Assembly: GCF_022427965.1 (NCBI RefSeq)
Contig: NZ_JAKTTI010000002.1
Coordinates: 232,105-296,104, forward strand
DNA length: 64,000 bases
From: Fredinandcohnia quinoae
GTDB taxonomy: Bacteria > Bacillota > Bacilli > Bacillales > Bacillaceae_L
Direction of reading: 5' to 3'
Shown here: piece by piece, positions 26,869-36,069 of the stretch
How the letters are laid out: every line of letters starts with the position of its first letter
How positions within the stretch are numbered: the first letter of the stretch is position 1
Notes under the pieces: generated by a model
The model's input: only the letters and a program-made list of their open reading frames with translations
The model's database searches: none
What the model was told of the DNA's origin: nothing
Program-made: the position numbers and the translations under genes

Positions 26869-27093
26869 ATGGAATCAAAACTAAAAATGATTAATGCTGT
26901 GAAATATGTTGGCGCAACGGTACTTATTATCGGGATAGTTATTTTTTCACTTGGCTTTTTTGATAGCGGTTCCAGTACGTTGACTCCAATAGGAATCGGA
27001 ACAATTGTTGGAGCAGTTTTCATCTTTTTAATGGGGATGTTCTTAGTTGCAACAGAAGAAATGACTGAGAAATCTCAAAAGAATCTTATCTAA
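26869..27093 (+). CDS. Small two-helix membrane protein
   Basis: 74 residues from the ATG at 26869, 9 nt after AAAGGGG; the ATG at 26860 directly abuts the site. Two hydrophobic helices (VGATVLIIGIVIFSLGFF and IGTIVGAVFIFLMGMFLVA) with a short loop; charged C-terminal tail. Family unrecognised. Confidence 0.6.
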   Translation: MESKLKMINAVKYVGATVLIIGIVIFSLGFFDSGSSTLTPIGIGTIVGAVFIFLMGMFLVATEEMTEKSQKNLI

Positions 27094-27189
27094 ATATATG
27101 GAACGTACATTTTGGTTAGGAAGTTAAGTTCAGATAGTATTTAAGCTTCGCTCTTATTGGTTGGTGGAGCAAGTCAAGCACCCAATCTA

Positions 27190-27380
27190 TTAAATAGGCG
27201 GAAAATTTCCGCTTAATTCGTAATTATCATTAAAAAACACATAAATAGACGGAGAAATTCCGCTTATTGCTTTAAAAAATGCAAAAATAGGACATTTTTC
27301 TTTGTATAGGAGGAAAATTTTCCGCTATTTACCCTATAACGAGCTACATTAAGCGTTTAACAGGAAAAAATCCGCTTATT
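27190..27380. repeat. Four imperfect palindromic repeats (GGAAAATTTTCC family)
   Basis: Four related short palindromes, each in a TAGGCGGAAAATTTCCGCTTAT-like setting, centred near 27205, 27256, 27317 and 27367. Clear cores are GCGGAAAATTTCCGC (27198-27212), CGGAGAAATTCCG (27250-27262) and GGAAAATTTTCC (27312-27323). Spacing is 51, 61 and 50 bp. The sequence between copies is AT-rich and has no frame. Confidence 0.7.
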
Positions 27381-27428
27381 TTTCTTTTGCTAGTTACTCA
27401 ATTAATGACAGGTCATCTATTTAAATAA

Positions 27429-27463
27429 AAAACGCAGAGGATGCTTGAACCTCTGCGTTTTTC
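27429..27463. terminator. Terminator downstream of qoxABCD
   Basis: Twelve-bp perfect stem AAAACGCAGAGG / CCTCTGCGTTTT with a 9-nt loop, 65 bp beyond the qoxD stop. Confidence 0.85.
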
Positions 27464-27527
27464 TGTAAAATTTTATCCGAAAATATGTGATTGTGAATTC
27501 AGTTTCTCTAACTCAGAACCAAACTTC

Positions 27528-27809
27528 TTACATATCCCAGAGGAATAGAAGTAATGTTCCAAATACTGTAACAATGGCGATTACCATCATGAAGTACACA
27601 TTCGCATAGATTGCACCTTTATCATCTGTTTCTCCTGCATGCATGAACACTACTAATTGCAATGCCGCTTGGATGAATGCAGTAATAATTAAAACCGTTA
27701 TCCCTGCGGTAAATGACATATCCATAAAGTACACAACCAACGCAACCGCAGTTAAAATCAACGAAGACACAAAACCCATTATCTGTTTACGTGGAAATAA
27801 TTCCTTCAT
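27528..27809 (-). CDS. qoxD: Cytochrome aa3 quinol oxidase subunit IV
   Basis: 93 residues, three membrane helices, the small subunit IV of a heme-copper quinol oxidase (COX4_pro type). The QVVGFVSSLILTAVALVVYF-like first helix and QAALQLVVFMHAG second helix are typical. Last gene of qoxABCD, 2 bp after qoxC. Good site GAAAGGA. Confidence 0.93.
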   Translation of the reverse strand: MKELFPRKQIMGFVSSLILTAVALVVYFMDMSFTAGITVLIITAFIQAALQLVVFMHAGETDDKGAIYANVYFMMVIAIVTVFGTLLLFLWDM

Positions 27810-27811
27810 GC

Positions 27812-28408
27812 TTACATCATTCCTTTCAAATAGATGAAGCTGAAGATGAAGATCCAGACTACATCTAAGAAATGCCAGTACAGAGAAAAGATGAATGATT
27901 TATTCGCTGTTTCTGGAGTTAAGCCATTCTTTTTCACTTGGATTAGGATAAAAGTTCCCCAAACCAATCCAAAGGTTACGTGTAATCCGTGTGTCCCTAA
28001 TGTTGTTAATAGAATTGCAGTAAATGCACTTGTTTGAAGACCTGCTCCAATATGAACATATTCAACGAATTCATAGATTTCCACACCTAAGAATATTAAA
28101 CCAAGAGCAAGCGTGATTCCGAAGAAAGTCATCATCGCTTTCTTCTTTCCTAAGCGCATCGCATGAATTCCAAGTCCAATTACAAAACTACTTGTTAAAA
28201 GGACAAATGTTTCAATAAGTACTGGTGTAATATTGAAAATCTCTGCGCCAGATGGTCCACTACCAGTTCGATGCTCTAACGTAAAATAAGACGTGAACAA
28301 TGTTGCAAAAAGCATGATTTCTGCACCTAGGAAAATCCAGAAGCCAAAAATATTAAATTGATTTTGACTTGTACTATATTCAAGAGGCTGAGAGTTATCT
28401 ATTTTCAT
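27812..28408 (-). CDS. qoxC: Cytochrome aa3 quinol oxidase subunit III
   Basis: 198 residues, five membrane helices, COX3 family (FGFWIFLGAEIMLFATLF, then THGLHVTFGLVWG and YWHFLDVVWIFIFSFIY). Overlaps the qoxB stop by 4 bp, so translation is coupled; AGGGGGTG lies before the ATG. Confidence 0.95.
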   Translation of the reverse strand: MKIDNSQPLEYSTSQNQFNIFGFWIFLGAEIMLFATLFTSYFTLEHRTGSGPSGAEIFNITPVLIETFVLLTSSFVIGLGIHAMRLGKKKAMMTFFGITLALGLIFLGVEIYEFVEYVHIGAGLQTSAFTAILLTTLGTHGLHVTFGLVWGTFILIQVKKNGLTPETANKSFIFSLYWHFLDVVWIFIFSFIYLKGMM

Positions 28409-30354
28409 AGCTTAGCACCCCCTAATTTCTCTTCAGTTTCCTTAATTTCTTCTACTGATATATAACGTCCATGGTCTTTTTCAAATGAACGATACGCCAT
28501 ACATGCAAAAATACCGATCGTTGCAATAATTAGAAGTGGCCAAATCGCGAATACAAATGAAAAGCCCCAAACAAAGAAAATACTACTCATTATAAATGGT
28601 AAACCACTATTATTTGGCATATGAATTTTTTCTATTTTTCCAGGGAATAAGTTATGACCTTTTTTCTTATAATCCCAGAATGGTTGATCTGAATTTACAT
28701 GCGGTGTGATCGCAAAGTTATATTCAGGAGTTGGCAAATGAGTTGACCATTCTAGTGAACGTGCATCCCATGGATCGCTACCAATGTTTCTTGGTGAGTA
28801 GCGGATACTATAGTAAACATTATACGCAATCAACGCAAAACTAATTGCCATTAACCCAGCACCGATAAAGGAAATCATATTCATCATTCCATAACCAGTC
28901 GCCTCAGAATATGTGTACATACGACGTGCTTGACCATCTAAACCTGTTAGATACATCGGGAAGAATGCTAACACAAATCCAATAGATAGGAACCAGAATG
29001 CCCATTTTCCAATTCTTTCGTTAAGCATGAAACCAAACATTTTTGGCCAGTAATACGTAAGTCCAGCAAGCATTGCAAATACAACACCAGGAATAATTGT
29101 ATTGTGGAAGTGGGCAACTAAGAACATCGTATTATGATATTGATAGTCAGCTGCTGACATCGCAAGCATTACCCCTGTCATCCCACCAATTGTGAACAAC
29201 GGAATAAAACCTACTGAATACAGCATTGGAACTGTAAAGCGGATTTTCCCTTTCCACATCGTGAATAACCAGTTGAAAATTTTAACTCCTGTCGGTACAG
29301 CGATTGCCATCGTTGTAATCGAGAAGAAGCTGTTTGCTAATGCTCCTTGGCCCATTGTGAAGAAGTGGTGAGCCCAAACGAGACATGATAAGAATGAGAT
29401 GATTACCATTGAAGCAACCATTGATTTATAACCATATAGGTTACGGCTTGAGAATGTTGAAATAATCTCACTATATAATCCGAACGCAGGTAATATTAAT
29501 ATATATACTTCCGGATGTCCCCAAACCCAGAATAGGTTTGCCCAGAGCATATCCATACCGCCATTACTTGTTGTAAAGAAGTTCGTTCCAAATAGTCGGT
29601 CCATTGTTCCCATTGCAAGTGCTACTGTTAATACTGGGAAGACAGCAGTAATAATCGCATTAGCAACTAACGCAGACCAAGTAAACATCGGCATTTTCAT
29701 TAGCGTCATGCCAGGTGCTCTCATTTTGAAAATCGTCGTTAGCATGTTGATACCCGTCATTAACGAACCGAGACCGGATATTTGTAAAGCTAACATATAA
29801 TAGTTCGTTCCTACAGATTTACTAAATTCTGTACCCGCTAGTGGGAAATATGATGTCCAACCAGCATCAGGTGAGCCACCAATTACGAAAGAAATGTTAA
29901 ATAACATTGCTCCCATAAAGAATAACCAGAAACTAATTGCATTCAATCGTGGGAAAGCAACATCACGAGCACCAATTTGTAAAGGTACAAGGAGGTTCAT
30001 GAAAGAAAAGATAAATGGCATCGCCATAAACATTATCATTACAACCCCGTGTGTTGTGAATACCTCATTATAATGCTGTGAATCTAATAATGTATTATCC
30101 GGTACAGCTAGCTGAGCACGCATCATGATAGCGTCCACACCGCCTCGGAATAACATAAGCAATGCTGATATTAAATACATAATACCGATACGTTTATGGT
30201 CAACAGTTGTTAGCCATTCACGCCATAAATAACCCCATTTTTTAAAATAGGTTAATCCAGCGATAATTGCGATTACAGTAAGACCAATCGCAACCATAGA
30301 TGCATATATCGCAGGACTTGCATGAGGAATGGCAAAACGATCAAAGAAATCCAT
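28405..30354 (-). CDS. qoxB: Cytochrome aa3 quinol oxidase subunit I
   Basis: 649 residues from the ATG at 30354 (after AAAGGAG), the same length as B. subtilis QoxB; a frame extension to 30387 lacks a site. It holds the catalytic heme-copper centre: WGHPEVYILILPAFG (CuB His and the cross-linked Tyr), HHFFTMG for two further CuB histidines, and VAHFHNTIIPG for heme ligands. It takes electrons from menaquinol, reduces oxygen to water and pumps protons. Confidence 0.97.
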   Translation of the reverse strand: MDFFDRFAIPHASPAIYASMVAIGLTVIAIIAGLTYFKKWGYLWREWLTTVDHKRIGIMYLISALLMLFRGGVDAIMMRAQLAVPDNTLLDSQHYNEVFTTHGVVMIMFMAMPFIFSFMNLLVPLQIGARDVAFPRLNAISFWLFFMGAMLFNISFVIGGSPDAGWTSYFPLAGTEFSKSVGTNYYMLALQISGLGSLMTGINMLTTIFKMRAPGMTLMKMPMFTWSALVANAIITAVFPVLTVALAMGTMDRLFGTNFFTTSNGGMDMLWANLFWVWGHPEVYILILPAFGLYSEIISTFSSRNLYGYKSMVASMVIISFLSCLVWAHHFFTMGQGALANSFFSITTMAIAVPTGVKIFNWLFTMWKGKIRFTVPMLYSVGFIPLFTIGGMTGVMLAMSAADYQYHNTMFLVAHFHNTIIPGVVFAMLAGLTYYWPKMFGFMLNERIGKWAFWFLSIGFVLAFFPMYLTGLDGQARRMYTYSEATGYGMMNMISFIGAGLMAISFALIAYNVYYSIRYSPRNIGSDPWDARSLEWSTHLPTPEYNFAITPHVNSDQPFWDYKKKGHNLFPGKIEKIHMPNNSGLPFIMSSIFFVWGFSFVFAIWPLLIIATIGIFACMAYRSFEKDHGRYISVEEIKETEEKLGGAKL

Positions 30355-30434
30355 CCTTATTAACTCCTTTCGGGAAATGTATTTCACTTTTTATCAAAAC
30401 AATTGATTCATTCAAAGTCTTAATCCAAATATTT

Positions 30435-31370
30435 TTAATGGTCACTATGATCCATATTCATTTCACTATGGTCCATTGAAGACTCTGATTCTGATGAATG
30501 CTCATCATGTTCTTCATTTGATTTGTTAGATTTTTTATTATGTTCGCTGTGATCACCCGGTGGTGGCATAAACTCTAAATGTGTTCCTGTAAAAGTCATG
30601 CGACCAAGATGCCCTGGTTTTAATAATTCTTCAAACTTTTCCTCTGTTAAAGGTTTTTCACGCTCTTTAACTTCATTTACCCAATCATCAAAATCAGCTT
30701 GAGTCATTGCTTTAACATCGAACATATTTTCAGCAAATCCTTTACCACTGAAGTTTGCGTTACGTCCCATATATTCACCTACTTCATCAGCAGCAAGGTG
30801 TAAAGTTGTGATCATATCAGACATGGCATATTTTTGCCCACCAAGCTGAGGAATCCAAAAACTCGTAATCGGTCCGTATGAATAAAGTCTAAATTCAAGT
30901 GGTCGATCTGTTGGAATGTTCAAGTAGTTAACTGTTTCAATTCCTTCTTCAGGATAACTAAAATGCCATTTCCAATCAGAGGATGACGCATATATAACCA
31001 ATGGTTCATTATCATAGCCTTTTGGTGCAGATTCAACAATATAGTTACTTTGAACCGAAACAAAAGAAAAGTAAGCAACAATTAGTATTGGGATACCAAC
31101 ACAAATAGCTTCAACCCAGGTATTACCTTCAATATGTGGTGGCTCATAATCATTACCCATTTTTGAAGCACGATATTTAATTAAAATAAAGATTAAAATT
31201 GCAAATACAATTATACCTACTACAGACATGATTCCAATAGAAAGCAATATATCACGCGCTTGTCGAGCTGCTTGTGGTCCTTTTGGATCTAGGACCATTA
31301 ATGGCTCACATCCTGATAGCACTGTAGCAATCATAATGACCATTGCTATAATAGACCATTTTATTTTCAT
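30435..31370 (-). CDS. qoxA: Cytochrome aa3 quinol oxidase subunit II (lipoprotein)
   Basis: 311 residues. Lipoprotein signal with lipobox LSGC (Cys21), two membrane helices, then a cupredoxin-like extracellular domain. The CuA ligand set of cytochrome c oxidases (CxxxC and flanking His/Met) is absent, which marks a quinol oxidase. The C-terminal ~40 residues are a His/Met/Glu/Ser-rich tail (DHSEMNMDHSDH at the very end), not needed for catalysis in the family and possibly metal-binding. First gene of the operon, with a 385-bp upstream region. Confidence 0.95.
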   Translation of the reverse strand: MKIKWSIIAMVIMIATVLSGCEPLMVLDPKGPQAARQARDILLSIGIMSVVGIIVFAILIFILIKYRASKMGNDYEPPHIEGNTWVEAICVGIPILIVAYFSFVSVQSNYIVESAPKGYDNEPLVIYASSSDWKWHFSYPEEGIETVNYLNIPTDRPLEFRLYSYGPITSFWIPQLGGQKYAMSDMITTLHLAADEVGEYMGRNANFSGKGFAENMFDVKAMTQADFDDWVNEVKEREKPLTEEKFEELLKPGHLGRMTFTGTHLEFMPPPGDHSEHNKKSNKSNEEHDEHSSESESSMDHSEMNMDHSDH

Positions 31371-31755
31371 GGTTTACCCCTTTCTGTGGTGACTATCAAC
31401 CACTCCAACTTTTTATGTGACAATTTTGTGTATTTCTTCACAAAGTTGTCGAAAATTTTTTCTTGAATTATGAACGATTGATAAACCCTTAATGTTGTTC
31501 ACATTTTAATTACTTTAACACTGTGTAAATGATGATAACACGCTTCTTAGTGAAAAAATGTTACAAATCACGTAAGGAAAAAAGTTCCACATGTGATTTT
31601 TGTCATTGACACCACAAAAAACCTTTGTTATCAAGGTTTATAGCGTTTTTTATAATATTGAACACTTTGTTACAAATTAAATTAAAGAGAATAAAAAATT
31701 ATTTTTATATAATTTATTGAAGTATCTAATACTATGTTTAAGGTGGTGATATCTG
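31371..31755. promoter_or_regulatory. qoxA/vanW divergent promoter region
   Basis: 385 bp of AT-rich noncoding DNA between divergent genes. Near qoxA, TGTGT-ATTTCT-TCACA (31427-31442) is one mismatch from the Fnr consensus. A further TGTGA-like half-site pair lies near 31591 (TGTGATTTTTGTCAT). Nothing else recognisable; no small frame with a ribosome site is seen. Confidence 0.45.
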
Positions 31756-32634
31756 ATGAAATCTGTACTACTTACTTTTCTTCTTCTTTCCGTATCACAA
31801 CTTCAGCCTCAAGAAAATCTTGTCATTACATATGAGGGACAGCCTATTGCAACTGCAGACCGAGAGAGTTATTCTTCACCTCTTACAGGTGTACCGATTA
31901 TTAACAAAAAAAAATATACACAGTTTATTGACTATCTTGATGAACAAATATATAAAGATCCAGTCAATGCAAAAATTGGAAATTCAGGTGGAATCATTCA
32001 AGAACAGGTTGGCATAAAATTAAATCGAAATAAATTTATGCAAATCTTTTATACATATCTTTTTAGCAAAGGCGATTTAACAATTGAAGTACCGGTTCAA
32101 TACATTTATCCAAAGGTAGACAGTGAGCTTTTATCCTCCATTCGAACAACGAAAATCGGACAATATGTAACATATTTTAATTCGAATAATGAAGCACGTT
32201 CGACGAACATCTCTCTATCAACTTCAGCAATAAATAACTATGTCATTCTTCCAAATGAAACATTTTCCTTTAATAAGGTTGTTGGAAAGCGAACAACTGC
32301 AAAAGGGTATTTAGCTGCTCCCGAAATTGTGAAAGGAGAATTAATCGAGGGGATTGGTGGTGGAATTTGCCAAGTTTCATCAACATTGTTTAATGCAGTC
32401 GATAGAGCCGGAGTAGAGATAATAAAGCGATATTCACATAGTAAACGCGTACCTTATGTTCCTCCAGGCCGTGATGCTACTGTAAGCTGGTACGGTCCAG
32501 ATTTTACATTTAAAAATTCGTACAATCAACCAATCTTAATACGTGCAAAAACAATTGGCGGAAGCTTGATCATCTCCGTTTATTCCTCTGAGGATATTAA
32601 TTATAAGCCTAGGAAGATATCAATTAATAATTGA
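31756..32634 (+). CDS. VanW family protein
   Basis: 292 residues, starting with a short hydrophobic signal (SVLLTFLLLSVSQ). The VanW domain fills residues ~150-275: NETFSFNKVVGKRTTAKGY, then EGIGGGICQVSSTLFNA and HSKRVPYVPPGRDATVSW. VanW occurs in some glycopeptide-resistance clusters and in many Bacillus wall proteins; its chemistry is unsettled. No other van gene is near, so resistance should not be inferred. AAGGTGGTG precedes the ATG. Confidence 0.87.
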   Translation: MKSVLLTFLLLSVSQLQPQENLVITYEGQPIATADRESYSSPLTGVPIINKKKYTQFIDYLDEQIYKDPVNAKIGNSGGIIQEQVGIKLNRNKFMQIFYTYLFSKGDLTIEVPVQYIYPKVDSELLSSIRTTKIGQYVTYFNSNNEARSTNISLSTSAINNYVILPNETFSFNKVVGKRTTAKGYLAAPEIVKGELIEGIGGGICQVSSTLFNAVDRAGVEIIKRYSHSKRVPYVPPGRDATVSWYGPDFTFKNSYNQPILIRAKTIGGSLIISVYSSEDINYKPRKISINN

Positions 32635-32644
32635 GACAATATTG

Positions 32645-32681
32645 AAAATCCCCTTATGGATACGATCCATAAAGGGATTTT
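32645..32681. terminator. Bidirectional terminator between vanW-like and bglA genes
   Basis: Seventeen-bp near-perfect stem AAAATCCCCTTATGGAT / ATCCATAAAGGGATTTT with a 3-nt loop. Confidence 0.88.
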
Positions 32682-32685
32682 AAGT

Positions 32686-34035
32686 TTAATAAAACATTTC
32701 AAACCAACCGTTATTAATTGTTTGTTTATACCAGTAATAGCTATCCTTCTTTGTTCTTTCTAATGTATTGAAATTTATATGAATTAACCCAAAACGCTTG
32801 TCATAACCTTCCGCCCATTCGAAATTATCTAATAACGACCAAGTTAAATATCCTTTAATATTCACGCCCGCATCGATGCTGCGTTTTAAAGAAGTAAGAT
32901 GCATCTTCAGATAGTCAATTCTCCTTTGATCCTTTACTTGTCCATCTTTGACATCATCATCATAACAAGCACCATTTTCTGTAATATAGATTGGGATATC
33001 GCCATATTGATCTTTTATTTTAGTTAATACTTTATAGAAGCCTTCCGAATACACATTCCAACCTATATCAGTCTTTTCATAACCAATATCAATTTTCTCT
33101 AGGTCAAAAAGGTCTTCACCTTGCTTGAATCTACCTACACTTCCTGTATAGTAATTAATTCCGACAAAATCAATTGGTTGACTGATTGTCTCCAGATCAC
33201 CAGCCTCAATTTTTAATGAAACACCCTTCTCCTCAAACCAATTAACCATAAATTCAGGATAACTTCCTTTAAATACTGGGTCAAAGAACCATTCAATAAA
33301 CCAACCTGTCCCCCGATTACACGCATCAATATCTTCCTGTCTATTACTAAATGGTTCATTCCATTCAGTATTAGGTGCATAACCTATTTCTCCTTCTATG
33401 CCCAATTCCCTAAAACGAGTTACAGCTTTTCCATGGGCAAGCAATAAATGGTGTGAAATAGTTGTTGCGAGTTGAAGATCTTGATTACCAGGTGCATGAA
33501 CACCAATATAATTTGATAAAAATGATACACACCACGGTTCATTAATGGTAATCCACATTTTTATCTTTCCATTAAATTCTTTGAACATCAACTCAGCATA
33601 ATCCGCAAATGCTTCAACTGTTTCTCGATTATCCCATCCACCTTTATCTTGAAGAGCTTGCGGCAGATCCCAATGATATAAAGTACACATCGGCTCAATG
33701 CCATTTTCTAATAATGCATCCACAAAACGATGATAGAAATCCAGCCCTTTTTTGTTCACCTCACCAGTACCTGTTGGAAATATCCGTGGCCAAGATACCG
33801 AAAATCGGTACATTTCGATACCTAACTCTTTCATGAGTTGAATATCCTCTTCATAGCGATGATAACTATCACAAGCTACATCGCCATTATCACCATTTAT
33901 CACTTTTCCTGGTGTTTTCGAAAATGTATCCCAAATTGATAATCCTCTTCCATCTTCAAATGCTGCTCCTTCTATTTGGTAAGCAGCGGTTGCTGCTCCC
34001 CATTTCATATCCTTTGAAAATTGAATGATTGACAT
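32686..34035 (-). CDS. Family 1 beta-glucosidase
   Basis: 449 residues from the ATG at 34035 (GGAGGG upstream). GH1 (beta/alpha)8 barrel: N-terminal signature KWGAATAAYQIEGA, acid/base Glu166 in TINEP, nucleophile Glu353 in ITENG, and the aglycone-side WSLLDNFEW. No PTS-type phosphate-binding signature is obvious, and the operon has an ABC uptake system, so it most likely hydrolyses unphosphorylated cellobiose or other beta-glucosides in the cytosol. Last gene of the sugar operon. Confidence 0.9.
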   Translation of the reverse strand: MSIIQFSKDMKWGAATAAYQIEGAAFEDGRGLSIWDTFSKTPGKVINGDNGDVACDSYHRYEEDIQLMKELGIEMYRFSVSWPRIFPTGTGEVNKKGLDFYHRFVDALLENGIEPMCTLYHWDLPQALQDKGGWDNRETVEAFADYAELMFKEFNGKIKMWITINEPWCVSFLSNYIGVHAPGNQDLQLATTISHHLLLAHGKAVTRFRELGIEGEIGYAPNTEWNEPFSNRQEDIDACNRGTGWFIEWFFDPVFKGSYPEFMVNWFEEKGVSLKIEAGDLETISQPIDFVGINYYTGSVGRFKQGEDLFDLEKIDIGYEKTDIGWNVYSEGFYKVLTKIKDQYGDIPIYITENGACYDDDVKDGQVKDQRRIDYLKMHLTSLKRSIDAGVNIKGYLTWSLLDNFEWAEGYDKRFGLIHINFNTLERTKKDSYYWYKQTINNGWFEMFY

Positions 34036-34089
34036 CTTCACCCTCCTCGTTGTTGTTATCTTTTCATCTTCACTATAGTATTTAGCTCT

Positions 34090-35124
34090 TTATTCGATAT
34101 TTTCATTATCGGATAGGCTGCCACAGGACTCTCTAATCATTAATTCTGAATCTATAAAAACTGGTTTTAATGCAGATTGACCATTGATTAGATCGTTCAA
34201 CATATATGCAGCTAGTTTTCCTAAACGCTCCTTATCTTGTTTTACAGTTGTTAGCTTTGGATCGCTATAGCGGCAAGCATCAATATCGTCACATCCGATC
34301 AGACGAATATCTTCAGGAACTTTAAGTCCAGCTTCCTTAATAGCCCTTAATGCACCGAAAGCCATCATATCAGATGCTGCATATATCGCCTGAGGATATG
34401 ACTTTGCTTTGAGTATTTGCTTCATTGCCCTATAGCCACTTTCCTCATGAAAATCACCATATTGAATCCACTCTTCTTTGACTTCTAGTCCTAATTGATT
34501 CATTGATTGTAAGAATCCTTTTTCACGTAAAATAGCAATCGCAGAATCGCGTTTTCCACCAATATAGCCGATCCTTTTAATCGAGTGGAGATAGAGATGC
34601 TGAATGACCTTACCAGATAAACTAATATTATCCGTCATCACATAGCTTGAACGTGGTCCATTCAATTCAATATCAATCCCCATACATGGGAAATCAGTTT
34701 CAGCTAGTTCATATATTGCATCCTCAATTTCTTCTCCCGCAATGATTAAACATCCATCAACATGAAAATGTTTGCATCTAGCTAAATAACTACCATTATC
34801 TTGAGTAAAATGCTCATTTGAAAACATTAATATATCGTATCCTAAAAGGCCAATGTTCTTTTTAAAAGAAGTTACTACTTCATTAAAAAAGGGATGAGTA
34901 AATTCAACATTTACTCTACCTGCATAAATCAAGCCAATTAGGTTTGACTTTTTGGTTGCCAACGATTTAGCAGAAAAGGTCGGCTGGTATCCCGTTTGGG
35001 AAATAATGTCTAACACTTTCTTTTTTGTTTCAACGCTAATACCACCATAGTTATTCATTATTTTGGATACAGTCGCTGGAGAAACTCCTGCCATTTGTGC
35101 AATATCTTTTATTGTTAAGTTCAT
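34090..35124 (-). CDS. LacI-family transcriptional regulator of the beta-glucoside operon
   Basis: 344 residues from the ATG at 35124 (GAAGGG upstream). N-terminal LacI HTH and hinge helix (TIKDIAQMAGVSPATVSKIMNN), then a periplasmic-binding-type sensor domain. It sits between the permease and glucosidase genes. Likely operators are the GGAAACCGNTTTC-type palindromes upstream of the binding-protein gene (38490-38550). By family it represses until a sugar effector binds. Confidence 0.9.
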   Translation of the reverse strand: MNLTIKDIAQMAGVSPATVSKIMNNYGGISVETKKKVLDIISQTGYQPTFSAKSLATKKSNLIGLIYAGRVNVEFTHPFFNEVVTSFKKNIGLLGYDILMFSNEHFTQDNGSYLARCKHFHVDGCLIIAGEEIEDAIYELAETDFPCMGIDIELNGPRSSYVMTDNISLSGKVIQHLYLHSIKRIGYIGGKRDSAIAILREKGFLQSMNQLGLEVKEEWIQYGDFHEESGYRAMKQILKAKSYPQAIYAASDMMAFGALRAIKEAGLKVPEDIRLIGCDDIDACRYSDPKLTTVKQDKERLGKLAAYMLNDLINGQSALKPVFIDSELMIRESCGSLSDNENIE

Positions 35125-35226
35125 TTTTATCCCTTCTAATGCCTTCATAGTAGTTTTCTACTTATTAGATTACTAACAAACACATTTTGAAGCAATTTAA
35201 TTTAGCGGTAATTTGAGAAATTCCAC

Positions 35227-36069
35227 TTATTTTACAGATCCTTCTGTAATACTTGAAATAAACAATCGGTTAAAGAATAAGAAAATGATAATAAGTGGTA
35301 CAGTTGCCCAGAACACGCCTGATAAAATCATTCCAAAATCTACATTATACGTATTGCTTAGAGATGCCAAAGCAACTTGAATTGTATAATTTTCTGGATC
35401 TCTCAGGATTGTGAATTGCCATAAAAATTCTCCCCACACCGCAGTAAATACAATAATACCTAATGTTGCAAATGCAGGCAGAATAATCGGCAATACGATG
35501 CTACGATATATCTTAAAATTAGAGCATCCATCTAATTTTGCTGCTTCAATCAGTTCATCTGGCACAGATTCACTAACATATTGCCTCATTAAGAATATCC
35601 CTAAAGGATTTAAAAAGAATAAAATCATAACCCCTGGCAAAGTATCTAAAAATCCAGATTTTGCGATTAAAAAATACTGTGGGATTAACCCAAGCTGTGG
35701 TGGAATGACCATCGTTAATAAAATGGCAACAAATAGAGCATTTTTTCCTGGAAATTTAAACTTTGCAAAAGCAAAACCTGCTAATGAACTAATCATCAAC
35801 ACAACAATAGTAACAATCGAACAGAGAACAAAGGAATTCCACATTGCTCCCCAAAAATCGATTGCATCTAAAACCTTTTTGAAATTATCCACCAACAATT
35901 TCCCGGGTGTAATGACTGGAGGAATTGCACTGTATGATGAACTAGGTCTTGTTGCCATGATAAACATCCAGTAAAAAGGAAATAAAGAGAGAAGTGAAGC
36001 AATAGATAAAAATGAGTAAATAAAGACTTTACCAATAGAAATTCCTTTTTTTGATGTTTGCTTACCCAT
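35227..36069 (-). CDS. Carbohydrate ABC transporter permease (MalG/LacG type)
   Basis: 280 residues with six membrane helices. The EAA loop is EAAKLDGCSNFKIYRSIVLPIILP, where the shared ATPase docks. Starts 8 bp inside the end of the preceding permease gene, with AAAGGAG ahead of the ATG. Confidence 0.92.
   Translation of the reverse strand: MGKQTSKKGISIGKVFIYSFLSIASLLSLFPFYWMFIMATRPSSSYSAIPPVITPGKLLVDNFKKVLDAIDFWGAMWNSFVLCSIVTIVVLMISSLAGFAFAKFKFPGKNALFVAILLTMVIPPQLGLIPQYFLIAKSGFLDTLPGVMILFFLNPLGIFLMRQYVSESVPDELIEAAKLDGCSNFKIYRSIVLPIILPAFATLGIIVFTAVWGEFLWQFTILRDPENYTIQVALASLSNTYNVDFGMILSGVFWATVPLIIIFLFFNRLFISSITEGSVK

Noticed and set aside
26766..27023. 85-residue frame antisense to the small membrane protein
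   Set aside because: The plus-strand frame has the ribosome site and the two-helix pattern; the reverse frame has neither.
30435..31370. Subunit II of a cytochrome c oxidase (CtaC)
   Set aside because: The CuA ligands are missing and the gene set matches qoxABCD.
31756..32634. Vancomycin resistance gene
   Set aside because: VanW-domain proteins are widespread in Bacillus without resistance, and no vanHAX or vanRS genes are present.
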